Source: JBBQWZ01 sp043788745
GTDB lineage: Bacteria > Acidobacteriota > Terriglobia > Bryobacterales > Bryobacteraceae
DNA: 19,879 nt
Assembly: GCA_043788745.1 (NCBI GenBank)
Contig: JAYVTO010000317.1
Span: 1-19,879, forward strand
Reading direction: 5' to 3'
The translations under genes and the position numbers were made by a program. Of this stretch, positions 7,706 to 14,282 are shown piece by piece. The notes beneath the pieces were generated by a model. It had not been told where the DNA came from and searched no databases. It worked only from the letters and a program-made list of their open reading frames with translations. How positions within the stretch are numbered: the stretch's first letter is position 1; each line of letters opens with the position of its first letter.

Positions 7706-7898
7706 TCTTCAAGCGCCGGCATACCCAGCAAAGACCCTCCGTGGAATTCGGGGCGCGGGGATCGCCACACACAGAGCACTTCTCCGGAACTTTGCCAGTG
7801 TTGTCGATCATTGTCAGCGGCTCCGCTTCTGCCTGCTCGCGCTTCACAACAATGGCCTCCGGAGTCGGTTTTGCTTCGTGTACGGGCTTCTTCTTCAC
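7659..7898 (-). CDS. Small zinc-ribbon protein (CxxC...CxxC), function unknown
   Basis: From the GTG at 7898 this is a 79-residue protein. A charged N-terminal half (KKKPVHEAKP, VKREQAEAEPL) leads to a compact metal site, with Cys41, Cys44, Cys57 and Cys60 in CSVCGDPRAP and GLCWVCRRLK. It most likely binds one Zn. GTG is preferred over the upstream in-frame ATG because the extension would run through promoter-like sequence: TATAGT (7904-7909, minus strand) lies 5 nt before the GTG, which again suggests a leaderless or near-leaderless transcript. It lies downstream of, and in the same direction as, another zinc-ribbon gene and the RND pump. I do not recognise a named family; nucleic-acid or protein binding is only a guess. 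Confidence 0.6.
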   Translation of the reverse strand: MKKKPVHEAKPTPEAIVVKREQAEAEPLTMIDNTGKVPEKCSVCGDPRAPNSTEGLCWVCRRLKISAWRDSDPQLATQE

Positions 7899-8003
7899 AA
7901 TTCCACTATAGCCCTTCTGGATTGAATCCGCGCATGTAAAACGCTGGTACAGGAGGCGTGCGGCTGACGCACGCCTCCCGTTCGGAGCGGGAGCGGACAA
8001 GAT

Positions 8004-8258
8004 CTAGGCAGCGCGGTCCATGCGGAAGATGTAACCGGCGTCCAGCGTGCCGGCGCAGCGCGGGCACTTCTGTCCGGCCTTCGTCTGAACACGTTTGCCG
8101 ATGTGCTCAATTTGCGCCTCCACGGTGTGGGTGCACATCGGGCAATACACCTTTCCAACAGGCGCGTGCGCTTCGCCTGGGTGTGCGGGTAGCGCCGCGG
8201 CCTGCACGGCCGGTGTGACTCTCCCGATGTTCTGCGTGGTTTTCACTAAGCGGGTCAT
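8004..8258 (-). CDS. Small zinc-ribbon protein (two CPxC knuckles), function unknown
   Basis: This is an 84-residue protein from ATG 8258. GGGAGG stands 8-13 nt upstream, a good Shine-Dalgarno, so this start is preferred over the longer open frame. The first 35 residues look disordered (Ala/Pro/His-rich: AALPAHPGEAHAP). Then come Cys39-Pro-Met-Cys42 (VYCPMC) and Cys65-Pro-Arg-Cys68 (KCPRCAG), a classic rubredoxin-like zinc ribbon. EHIGKRV and DAGYIFRMDR lie around the second knuckle. It sits 161 nt after the RND pump and 105 nt before the second zinc-ribbon gene, all on one strand. No named family recognised. Confidence 0.7.
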   Translation of the reverse strand: MTRLVKTTQNIGRVTPAVQAAALPAHPGEAHAPVGKVYCPMCTHTVEAQIEHIGKRVQTKAGQKCPRCAGTLDAGYIFRMDRAA

Positions 8259-8419
8259 TGTTCCTGCCTCCCCTCTCACCCATATCGACGCAGAGGAAGG
8301 CAAATAAGATCCGAAAATATTCGACATTCGGTTCACATTCTGATGGAACCCGTTGACGACCGAAGCCACCGGACCGCCGCCCGCCGCGAGCGGCAATGGC
8401 AGTGATAACGCGTTCTCGT

Positions 8420-11400
8420 TTAGTCGCCCATGCCGGCCGCAGGCACCGGAGCCTGCTTGCGCCGCGACCACCGCGCCCGCATTCCCTCGACGTACGAGTA
8501 GCCGACAGGTACCACCAGTAGCGATAGCAGGAGGCACAACGTCTGCCCGCCAATGATCGTCACCGCGATCGCCGAGCGCTGGGACGCGCCCGCGCCGATG
8601 CCGATCGCCGTCGGAATCAGTCCCGCGATAATCGACAGCGTCGTCATCAGAATCGGACGCAGCCGGACGCGGTTCGCTTCGAGGATCGCTTCGCGCAGCG
8701 GATAGCCTTCATCGCGCAGCCGGTTCATGTAGTCGATCTGCAGAATGCCGTTTTTCTTCACGATGCCCAGCAGCAGCAGTACGCCGAGCGCGCTGAACAG
8801 GTTCAGCGTGCGGCCGGTCGCGATCAGCGACAGCAGCGCAAACGGAATCGACAGGGGCAGCGTAGTCAAAATGATGAACGGATGGATCAGGCTTTCAAAC
8901 TGCGCCGCCAGCACCATGTACATAAAGATAGACGCGAGACCGATCGCCAGAATCATGTTCGTCGTTGTCTCTTCAAGAATCTTCACCTGGCCGGAGAATG
9001 CCATTGAGTAGCCCGGCGGCAGGTTCAGGCCATCCACGATCTCGAGCGTCTTCGCGGCTGCCTCGTTGAGCGAGTAACCGGGCCCAACGTTGCCGTAGAT
9101 GCCGACTCCGAACTGGCGATTGAAGCGGTCGATGCGGCTGGGTCCGACGCCGCGTTCGAGCTTCGCCACCGAATCCAGGCGGATCAGCCCCAGCTTCGAC
9201 GACGGCACCAGCAGGCGGCTGAGCGCCTCCGGATTATCACGCTGCCCGGGCAGCAGCCGCATCATCACGGGATACTGTTCGGAGCCTTCTTTGAAGGTCG
9301 AGATCTGGTCCTCGCCCGACATCAGCAGACGCACGGCACCCGAAATGTCAGAGACGCGCACGCCCAAATCGGACGCCAGCGGCCGGTCGATCACCACCTG
9401 CAATTCCGGACTGTTGAGGTTGAGGTTCGCCTTCACGTCCGTCAATGATGGCTCCTTGAGCATCGGCACCATCGCGCGGCGCGCGTAGTCGACCAGCACG
9501 CGGATATCGGAACCAAGCAACATGCCGCGGATCGGCGCGAACGTATCGCGACCGCCCAGGATATTCGGGAAGTTGATGCGCGGCCTCGCCAGTTGCGGAT
9601 CCTTGACCGTCTGCCGCACCAGCCGCCCCATCTCCTGAATGTTTGCGCGCTGATCGGGAGGCAGCAGCAACACGGTGATTTGCGCCTGATTCACGCGATC
9701 CTGGAATCCATTCGACGTCTGCGGACTGATGGCGATGACGCCCGGGATCTTCACGATCCGGCTGACGATGTCCATCGTCAGCTTCTCCGTCGCTTGTAGC
9801 GATGTGCCTTCCGGCAATTCGATCGACAGCGATAGTTCGCTCTGATCTTCCTGCGGCATCCAATCGCGCCCGATGTACTTGTTGATCACGAACGTCGACA
9901 GGAACACGGCGACCGAGATCGCGACAATCACCCAGCGATGCCGCAGCGACCATTCGAGGATGCTGGTATACACTCGGTCGATCCAGGTGGTCTCGTGTCC
10001 GTGCGGCTTCTCGCCTTCTTTGCGCACGCGGCGCTTTAACAGGCGCGAACTCAGCGCCGGCGTCAGCGTGAAAGCGACCAGCATCGAGACAATGATCGAG
10101 ATGGCCATGGTCCAGCCAAACTGGTTGACGAACTTGCGCGCGTAGCCCGACATGAAGGCGATGGGCACAAAGATGATGACGAGCGAGACTGTGGTCGCGA
10201 GCACCGCCATCGCGATCTCCTGCGTTGCTTCGATTGCCGCTCGCCGCGGCTCCATGCCCTTTTCTTCAATAAAACGATAGATATTCTCGAGCACGATGAT
10301 GGCGTCGTCGATGACAATACCCACGGCGAGTGTCAGTCCCAAGAGCGTCATCGAGTTCAACGTGAAGTCGAACATCCGCATCAGCGAGAACGTCGAGATG
10401 ATCGATGTCGGAATCGCGATCGAGCTGATTAACACCATGCGCCAGTTACGGATGAACAGCCAGACGATGATCGATGCGAGGAAGCTGCCGAGAATCAGGT
10501 GCTCCTCGAGCGCCTGCACGGAACTGCGAATGTAGGTGGCCTGTTCCTTGATGACGTTGATTTCGATGCCGGGCGGCAGCGTCTTCTTGATGAATGCCAA
10601 CTTCGCCCGCACGGCCTCGACGACTTTCACCGTGTTCTGCCCGATCTGGCGGCGCACGTCGAGCGTCACGGAAGGCTTGCCCTGGAAGTAGGAGAACGTA
10701 CGGCGCTCCGCCATGCCGTCTTCGGCGTAGCCGACGTCGCGGAGTCGAATCGGCGAGCCGCCGACATTCTTGACGATGATGCCGCCGAACTCGTCGACGG
10801 TTTCCACGCGACCCTTCGTCCGGACTCCCATTTCATTGGCTCCACGCACAATGCGGCCGCCGGGTGCTTCGATGTTCTCTGCGATCAACGCCGCGCGCAC
10901 GTCCTGCGCCGTCAGCCGGTATGCGTTCATCTTATCGAGATCGAGCATCAGGTTCACCTGACGCCTGCGGGCCCCCGACAAGTCGACGCCGCCGACCCCG
11001 TCCACCGTTTCGATCGCGCGCCGGATCGTTTTATCGGCGATTTCGCTCAACTCACGAACGGATTTCTGCCCGCTGATGGCAAGCGTGATCACGGGGTCGC
11101 TATCGGGGTCGGCCTTCTGGACAATCGGCGGCAGAACGTTCGGAGGCAGGTTCCGCATCGCGCCGCTGACCTTCTCGCGCACGTCGTCGGTCGCTGCGCC
11201 AATTTCGCGTTCGAGAACAAATGTGACTTGAATGCTGCAGGAGCCTTCAAAAGCATACGCTTTTAGTTCTTCGATGCCAGAGACGGAAGCAATGGCTTCT
11301 TCGAGAGGCAGGACGACCTGCGAGACGATCTCTTCTGGACTCGCGCCAGGAAGGCTGACGCGAACGAACGCGGTGGCGGGGTCGCTTTTGGGGAAGAGAT

Positions 11401-11503
11401 CGACGCCGAGTTGGAGGAAGCTGAACCAGCCCATGACGACCAGGAACAGGATCAGCATGGCGGCAAAGACCGGTCGTTCTACGCAAATTTGAGGAAGTCG
11501 CAC
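8420..11503 (-). CDS. RND efflux transporter permease (AcrB/MdtBC-type, HAE1-like)
   Basis: 1027 residues, the full usual length. The N-terminal RPVFAAMLILFLVVMGW helix, the porter-domain segments and the LGLTLAVGIVIDD element in TM4 are present, with the proton-relay pair Asp399/Asp400. So are the LFIRNWRMVLI segment and TM10 with Lys916/Lys917 (LLLGIVKKNGILQ). All relay residues are intact, so the inner-membrane pump should work as a proton-driven trimer. It starts at GTG 11503, and an in-frame TGA lies four codons upstream. Usually a membrane-fusion protein and an outer-membrane channel flank it; neither is here, so it would have to borrow partners encoded elsewhere. Downstream genes are two zinc-ribbon proteins. 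The gene lies just inside the right inverted IS-like end. Substrate (drug, metal, lipid) cannot be told from sequence. Confidence 0.93.
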   Translation of the reverse strand: MRLPQICVERPVFAAMLILFLVVMGWFSFLQLGVDLFPKSDPATAFVRVSLPGASPEEIVSQVVLPLEEAIASVSGIEELKAYAFEGSCSIQVTFVLEREIGAATDDVREKVSGAMRNLPPNVLPPIVQKADPDSDPVITLAISGQKSVRELSEIADKTIRRAIETVDGVGGVDLSGARRRQVNLMLDLDKMNAYRLTAQDVRAALIAENIEAPGGRIVRGANEMGVRTKGRVETVDEFGGIIVKNVGGSPIRLRDVGYAEDGMAERRTFSYFQGKPSVTLDVRRQIGQNTVKVVEAVRAKLAFIKKTLPPGIEINVIKEQATYIRSSVQALEEHLILGSFLASIIVWLFIRNWRMVLISSIAIPTSIISTFSLMRMFDFTLNSMTLLGLTLAVGIVIDDAIIVLENIYRFIEEKGMEPRRAAIEATQEIAMAVLATTVSLVIIFVPIAFMSGYARKFVNQFGWTMAISIIVSMLVAFTLTPALSSRLLKRRVRKEGEKPHGHETTWIDRVYTSILEWSLRHRWVIVAISVAVFLSTFVINKYIGRDWMPQEDQSELSLSIELPEGTSLQATEKLTMDIVSRIVKIPGVIAISPQTSNGFQDRVNQAQITVLLLPPDQRANIQEMGRLVRQTVKDPQLARPRINFPNILGGRDTFAPIRGMLLGSDIRVLVDYARRAMVPMLKEPSLTDVKANLNLNSPELQVVIDRPLASDLGVRVSDISGAVRLLMSGEDQISTFKEGSEQYPVMMRLLPGQRDNPEALSRLLVPSSKLGLIRLDSVAKLERGVGPSRIDRFNRQFGVGIYGNVGPGYSLNEAAAKTLEIVDGLNLPPGYSMAFSGQVKILEETTTNMILAIGLASIFMYMVLAAQFESLIHPFIILTTLPLSIPFALLSLIATGRTLNLFSALGVLLLLGIVKKNGILQIDYMNRLRDEGYPLREAILEANRVRLRPILMTTLSIIAGLIPTAIGIGAGASQRSAIAVTIIGGQTLCLLLSLLVVPVGYSYVEGMRARWSRRKQAPVPAAGMGD

Positions 11504-11514
11504 GGGTAAACATC

Positions 11515-11520
11515 ATTGTA
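11515..11520 (-). promoter_or_regulatory. Probable -10 box of the RND pump gene
   Basis: On the minus strand TACAAT ends 11 nt before the GTG start, leaving room for only a very short leader. A weak TTCAGT lies 17 bp further upstream as a possible -35. No Shine-Dalgarno is visible in between. The promoter lies between the gene and the right inverted end. A hairpin GAACGC/GCGTTC (11551-11567) lies between the two. Confidence 0.35.
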
Positions 11521-11601
11521 CCGCTGGACCCTCTTACACTGAAAACGAAAGAACGCCGCTAGCGTTCCCAGCGACCGTCTACCGCTGCGGCCTCACACTT
11601 A

Positions 11602-11721
11602 CCCCGCCAACTGCGACCCAGGTGAACCTGTGCCAACATCACATCTGGGTTGAGACTCGACTCCTAACTTAGGAACTTTCTACTTGGCTGGGAATAGGAA
11701 CTTTCTATTCGGCTTCGACAG
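11602..11721 (-). mobile_element. Right copy of the 120-bp IS-like inverted end
   Basis: The reverse complement begins CTGTCG at 11721 and aligns gap-free with 5764-5883 (93 of 120 identical by my count). It includes the two AGAAAGTTCC copies 25 bp apart and the inner TCTCAACCC, ATGTTGGCACAG and GGGTCGC blocks. Both copies point outward. At 77% identity they are either old ends of one element or the same end of two related elements inserted in opposite orientation. No target-site duplication could be matched across 5763 and 11722, and no transposase gene lies between the ends. Confidence 0.75.
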
Positions 11722-11762
11722 GTTCGTCTTCCAATCCAACGGGCTGCATGATAATTGGAATA

Positions 11763-11971
11763 ATGAAGCTCGAAGCCATTGTCGAAGAGTTGAAGGCGCT
11801 CCCTGTCGCGGAGCTTGAGTTGGCGGCTGGCTATATTCACAGCCTTCACGCGGCAAGCCCGAGGCGCGCAAGCACGCGCGGCGTAAGTTGGGTGGAACGA
11901 TAACCGCCGAGGAGGCGGAGGAGTGGAAACGCGCCGCCGCAGAGTGCCGCCAAATCGATGCCCGAGATTGG
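11763..11971 (+). pseudogene. VapB-type antitoxin, frameshifted
   Basis: ATG at 11763 starts MKLEAIVEELKALPVAELEL and AAGYIHSLHA. After that the recognisable continuation is in another frame: KPEARKHARRKLGGTIT, AEEAEEWKRAAAECRQIDAR. One base is missing near 11850-11856. In the first frame translation would end at about 11903 as a 46-residue stub; in the second frame no stop comes until 12166. Together the two halves resemble a small antitoxin paired with PIN toxins in Acidobacteria ('LP..ELELAA.YI..LH', then 'LT.EEA.E....I..GC..ID'). The toxin gene starts inside its end, the usual overlap. As it stands the antitoxin should be non-functional. Confidence 0.6.
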
Positions 11972-12335
11972 TTGCGTCCTCGTCGATACCACCGGAGTCG
12001 ATCCCGCGGGCTTGCAGGACCGTTTCAACCAAGCCTCGGATTTAATTCTCAGTTTGACCGCGCTCAGCGAACTCCTGTTCGGCGCTTTGAAGTCGAAGCG
12101 GCCCATGATGCTTCTCTCCGAACTAAGCGAATTTCGGTCAACGTGCATCGTCGTTCTGCCAGATGAGGAGACTGCGCTGGAATATAGCCGCATCCGGCAC
12201 GAACTGATGTTGGTCGGCAATCCGATTCCGGAGAATGCTATCTGGATCGCAGCGATTGCTCGCCAGCATGCCCTTCCCCTAGCCATGCGGGATCGCCACT
12301 TCGCCACCGTCCCTGGCCTCCAACTGCTCGATTGA
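11958..12335 (+). CDS. PIN-domain (VapC-type) toxin, probably inactive
   Basis: 125 residues. The PIN pattern is clear: VLVDTT (first Asp, residue 9), LTALSELLFGALKSKRP (Glu), then ALEYSRIRHEL and IPENAIWIAAIARQHALPL, MRDRHFATVPGLQLL. Family members cleave RNA with three to four acidic residues and Mg. In relatives the 'IPEN-D-LWIAA' position carries the third catalytic Asp; here it is Ala. The helix after VDTT is also several residues shorter than usual (it goes straight to GVDPAGLQ). Both changes suggest a dead nuclease, which fits with the frameshifted antitoxin just upstream. The start at MPEIG overlaps the antitoxin end. Confidence 0.75.
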   Translation: MPEIGCVLVDTTGVDPAGLQDRFNQASDLILSLTALSELLFGALKSKRPMMLLSELSEFRSTCIVVLPDEETALEYSRIRHELMLVGNPIPENAIWIAAIARQHALPLAMRDRHFATVPGLQLLD

Positions 12336-12363
12336 TGATCGAGCACTCGTAGAATAAGAAGGA

Positions 12364-13308
12364 ATGTCTAAACTCGCGTTCCTGTTTCCTGGCCAAGGAT
12401 CTCAATTTGCCGGTATGGGCAAGTCGCTTGCCGACGCCTATCCGGAAGCTGCTGCTGTGTTTGCCGATGCGGACTCCGCTCTCGGATTTTCTCTCTCTTC
12501 GCTCTGCTTTGAAGGGCCGGAGGAGGAGTTGAGGAAGACGGAAAATACGCAGCCTGCTATTTTGACGGCTTCGATTGCGGCGTTCGCTGTCTTGCGCGCG
12601 AAGAGAATTCCGTTCGACTTCGTGGCGGGGCATTCGCTGGGTGAGTATTCGGCTTTGGTTGCCGCCGGGTCGCTGGCGTTTGCGGATGCGGTGAAGATCG
12701 TCAGGAATCGCGGGCGATATATGCAGGAGGCGGTTCCGCAGGGCGTGGGCGCGATGGCGGCGTTGTTGAAGCTGCCGGAGGGCGCCCTCGATGGCGTTTT
12801 GGCTGGAGCGGCCGCGGCGCCGGATGGAACCGTCGAAGTGGTGTCGGCAGCGAACTTGAATTCGCCGGATCAGGTTGTCATTGCGGGTCACGCGGACGCG
12901 GTGAATCGGGCTTGCGCGCTGGCGAAAGCGGCGGGCGCGAAGCGGGCGATTCTGTTGCAGGTGAGTGCTCCGTTCCACTGCGCCTTGATGCGTCCGGCGC
13001 AGGAGCGGTTGAAGGCGGATCTCGATGCGGCGACGTTCCACGATTTGGCGGTGCCGTTGATCAACAACTGGCGGGCGCGCGAAGTGCGAACGGGCGCGGC
13101 GGCTCGCGAGGGATTGTTTGAGCAGGTTCCGAATCCGGTGCGCTGGACGGAGTCCGTGCGGGCACTGGCGGCGGCGGGTGTCACGCGGTTCGTCGAAGTG
13201 GGCCCAGGGGCAGTGCTGAATGGGTTGGTGAAGAGTATCGATCCGGCGATCGTGGGCGGGAAGTTTGGAGAGGCGGCGGATTGGGAGAAGCTGTCGGCGG
13301 CGCTGTAG
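12364..13308 (+). CDS. fabD: Malonyl-CoA:ACP transacylase
   Basis: 314 residues, the full family length. It moves malonyl from CoA to acyl carrier protein in the cytoplasm, the step that feeds type II fatty-acid synthesis. Seen: PGQGSQFAGMG (oxyanion Gln11), the nucleophile Ser91 in GHSLGEYSAL, Arg116 in RNRGRYMQ (binds the malonyl carboxylate), the catalytic His205 in SAPFHCALM, and the GPGAVLNGLVK end. An AAGGA just before the ATG serves as ribosome site. It follows the vapBC remnant by 28 nt. No fabH, fabG, acpP or fabF lies next to it, so it is separated from the usual fab cluster. A cloverleaf palindrome stands 45 nt past its stop. Confidence 0.95.
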   Translation: MSKLAFLFPGQGSQFAGMGKSLADAYPEAAAVFADADSALGFSLSSLCFEGPEEELRKTENTQPAILTASIAAFAVLRAKRIPFDFVAGHSLGEYSALVAAGSLAFADAVKIVRNRGRYMQEAVPQGVGAMAALLKLPEGALDGVLAGAAAAPDGTVEVVSAANLNSPDQVVIAGHADAVNRACALAKAAGAKRAILLQVSAPFHCALMRPAQERLKADLDAATFHDLAVPLINNWRAREVRTGAAAREGLFEQVPNPVRWTESVRALAAAGVTRFVEVGPGAVLNGLVKSIDPAIVGGKFGEAADWEKLSAAL

Positions 13309-13352
13309 TCCGTGGCGGAAGAATGCACGCGGTTGTAAGCGGTTTAATCCTC

Positions 13353-13418
13353 TAGCCCCGCCGGTGACGGCGGGGATGCGCTGCGCAGAGCATCCCCCTG
13401 GGTTGACACCCGGGGCTA
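13353..13418. repeat. 66-nt palindromic element able to fold as a perfect cloverleaf (REP-like)
   Basis: The outer stem TAGCCCC (13353-13359) pairs with GGGGCTA (13412-13418). Inside are three perfect hairpins back to back. GCCG-GTGA-CGGC is at 13360-13371. GGGGATGC with GCATCCCC around a 10-nt loop that is itself palindromic (CTGCGCAG) is at 13372-13397. GGGT-TGAC-ACCC is at 13400-13411. Only two bases (13398-13399) lie unpaired at the junction. It follows fabD. It may serve as a transcription end, but there is no T-run. The look is that of a REP/RAYT-type interspersed repeat. Confidence 0.65.
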
Positions 13419-13456
13419 CATCAGGTTGGCTACTGCGCACACGCCAGAGGGCCGCG

Positions 13457-14122
13457 CTACTCGACTACCATCACTTCGGATACGGCTCCATTGACGATGC
13501 GGACGGAGCCAAGGCTTGCACTTTTCGTTTGGAATCGCAGGATCTCGACTGCTTCGCCATCATCGAACATCGTGATGCGCGACGAAGGCACGCCGAGGCG
13601 CGCGAGAACTTCCTGACGCGGCGTGCCGACCGCTACCGCGCTGAGCAGTTCGCGCGTCGCGACGATCTCAAGCACTGGCGGCGGAACGGGAGCGGGCGGC
13701 GGCGTCACGGCAACCGGTTCCGCAGGCGCGACCGGCTCTAGCGTTGGCCCAATGAATGGCGCGGGCGCAGCCGACGCTGTCTGCGACGAGGCCCGGCGTC
13801 CGGAGGATTTCGGGAGCAGAGCCGCAGGCAATCTCGCATCCTTATTTTCGGACCTTGCGGACGCCGCGCCGACAACCGTCGCCGTGCCGACCTTGAGCGT
13901 CTGCTCGTCGGGATCGTCCTTCTTGATAGCGTCGGCCTTAGCGGCGGCTTTTGTCTGTCCGTCGATCTTGCCGAAGACGCTGTTCATTCCGTCGCTGACC
14001 TTCTTGCCCGCTGCGACGCCGATGCTGCCCCCTGCGGCGACTGCGGCCCGATCGAGCATGGCCTGACCCCACAGGGCCGATGACATCAATAAGGATCCGA
14101 GTGTGAGTGCGAAGAGTTTCAT
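13457..14122 (-). CDS. Exported protein with Pro-rich linker and BamE/SmpA-like C-terminal domain
   Basis: 221 residues. Residues 1-20 form a signal peptide (LFALTLGSLLMSSALWGQ). The middle is low-complexity: Ala/Lys-rich, then a Pro/Ala/Val stretch (about 125-150, PAEPVAVTPPPAPVPPP). The C-terminal 70 residues read AVGTPRQEVLARLGVPSSRI, then a strand with EILRFQ and GSVRIVNGAVSEVMVVE. This follows the 'G.sr.eVl.rLG.P......y....W.Y' pattern of the small BamE/SmpA-type fold, which in other proteins binds envelope partners. No lipobox Cys is seen. AGAGG upstream is a good ribosome site. It is divergent from phhA. Function unknown beyond an envelope location. Confidence 0.65.
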   Translation of the reverse strand: MKLFALTLGSLLMSSALWGQAMLDRAAVAAGGSIGVAAGKKVSDGMNSVFGKIDGQTKAAAKADAIKKDDPDEQTLKVGTATVVGAASARSENKDARLPAALLPKSSGRRASSQTASAAPAPFIGPTLEPVAPAEPVAVTPPPAPVPPPVLEIVATRELLSAVAVGTPRQEVLARLGVPSSRITMFDDGEAVEILRFQTKSASLGSVRIVNGAVSEVMVVE

Positions 14123-14148
14123 GCTGATGCCTCTGTTTGCATACTATC

Positions 14149-14165
14149 AATCACTTAGAGTGATT
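14149..14165. promoter_or_regulatory. Perfect 7-bp inverted repeat between the divergent genes
   Basis: AATCACT-TAG-AGTGATT is a perfect palindrome with a 3-nt centre, 27 nt upstream of the exported-protein gene and about 118 nt upstream of phhA. The size and symmetry suit an operator for a dimeric regulator of either gene. No regulator gene is adjacent, so the role is a guess. Confidence 0.35.
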
Positions 14166-14218
14166 CGTCCCCGAGTTTCACCTTAGTTGTAGAATGATTT
14201 CATCCCAGTACCAAATAG

Positions 14219-14243
14219 CACCACTTTCCTGTGGTGTTTTATT
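14219..14243 (+). terminator. Hairpin with T-run upstream of phhA
   Basis: CACCAC (14219-14224) pairs with GTGGTG (14231-14236) around TTTCCT, followed directly by TTTTATT. This is the shape of a small intrinsic terminator on the plus strand. It lies just before the phhA -35 box, so it could stop read-through into phhA, or attenuate transcripts that start further upstream. Confidence 0.4.
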
Positions 14244-14270
14244 GAAAGTTCAGGTATTCTGTGTTGTAGT
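14242..14270 (+). promoter_or_regulatory. Candidate sigma-70-like promoter and ribosome site of phhA
   Basis: TTGAAA (14242-14247) is followed 17 bp later by TGTAGT (14265-14270), a fair -35/-10 pair. AGAGGA at 14271-14276 then stands 6 nt before the ATG at 14283. The short distance from -10 to ATG means a leader of only a few bases, if this promoter is the one used. Confidence 0.4.
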
Positions 14271-14282
14271 AGAGGATCTGGG

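Noticed and set aside
10499..11266. Plus-strand open frame of 255 codons over the RND pump
   Set aside because: It is antisense to the conserved pump sequence; a shadow of codon bias.
11551..11567. GAACGC/GCGTTC hairpin as a terminator
   Set aside because: No T-run follows on either strand and it lies upstream of a gene; too short to assign a role.
12238..13440. Minus-strand open frame of 400 codons over fabD
   Set aside because: fabD on the plus strand is complete with active-site residues; the reverse frame is Arg/His-rich and featureless.
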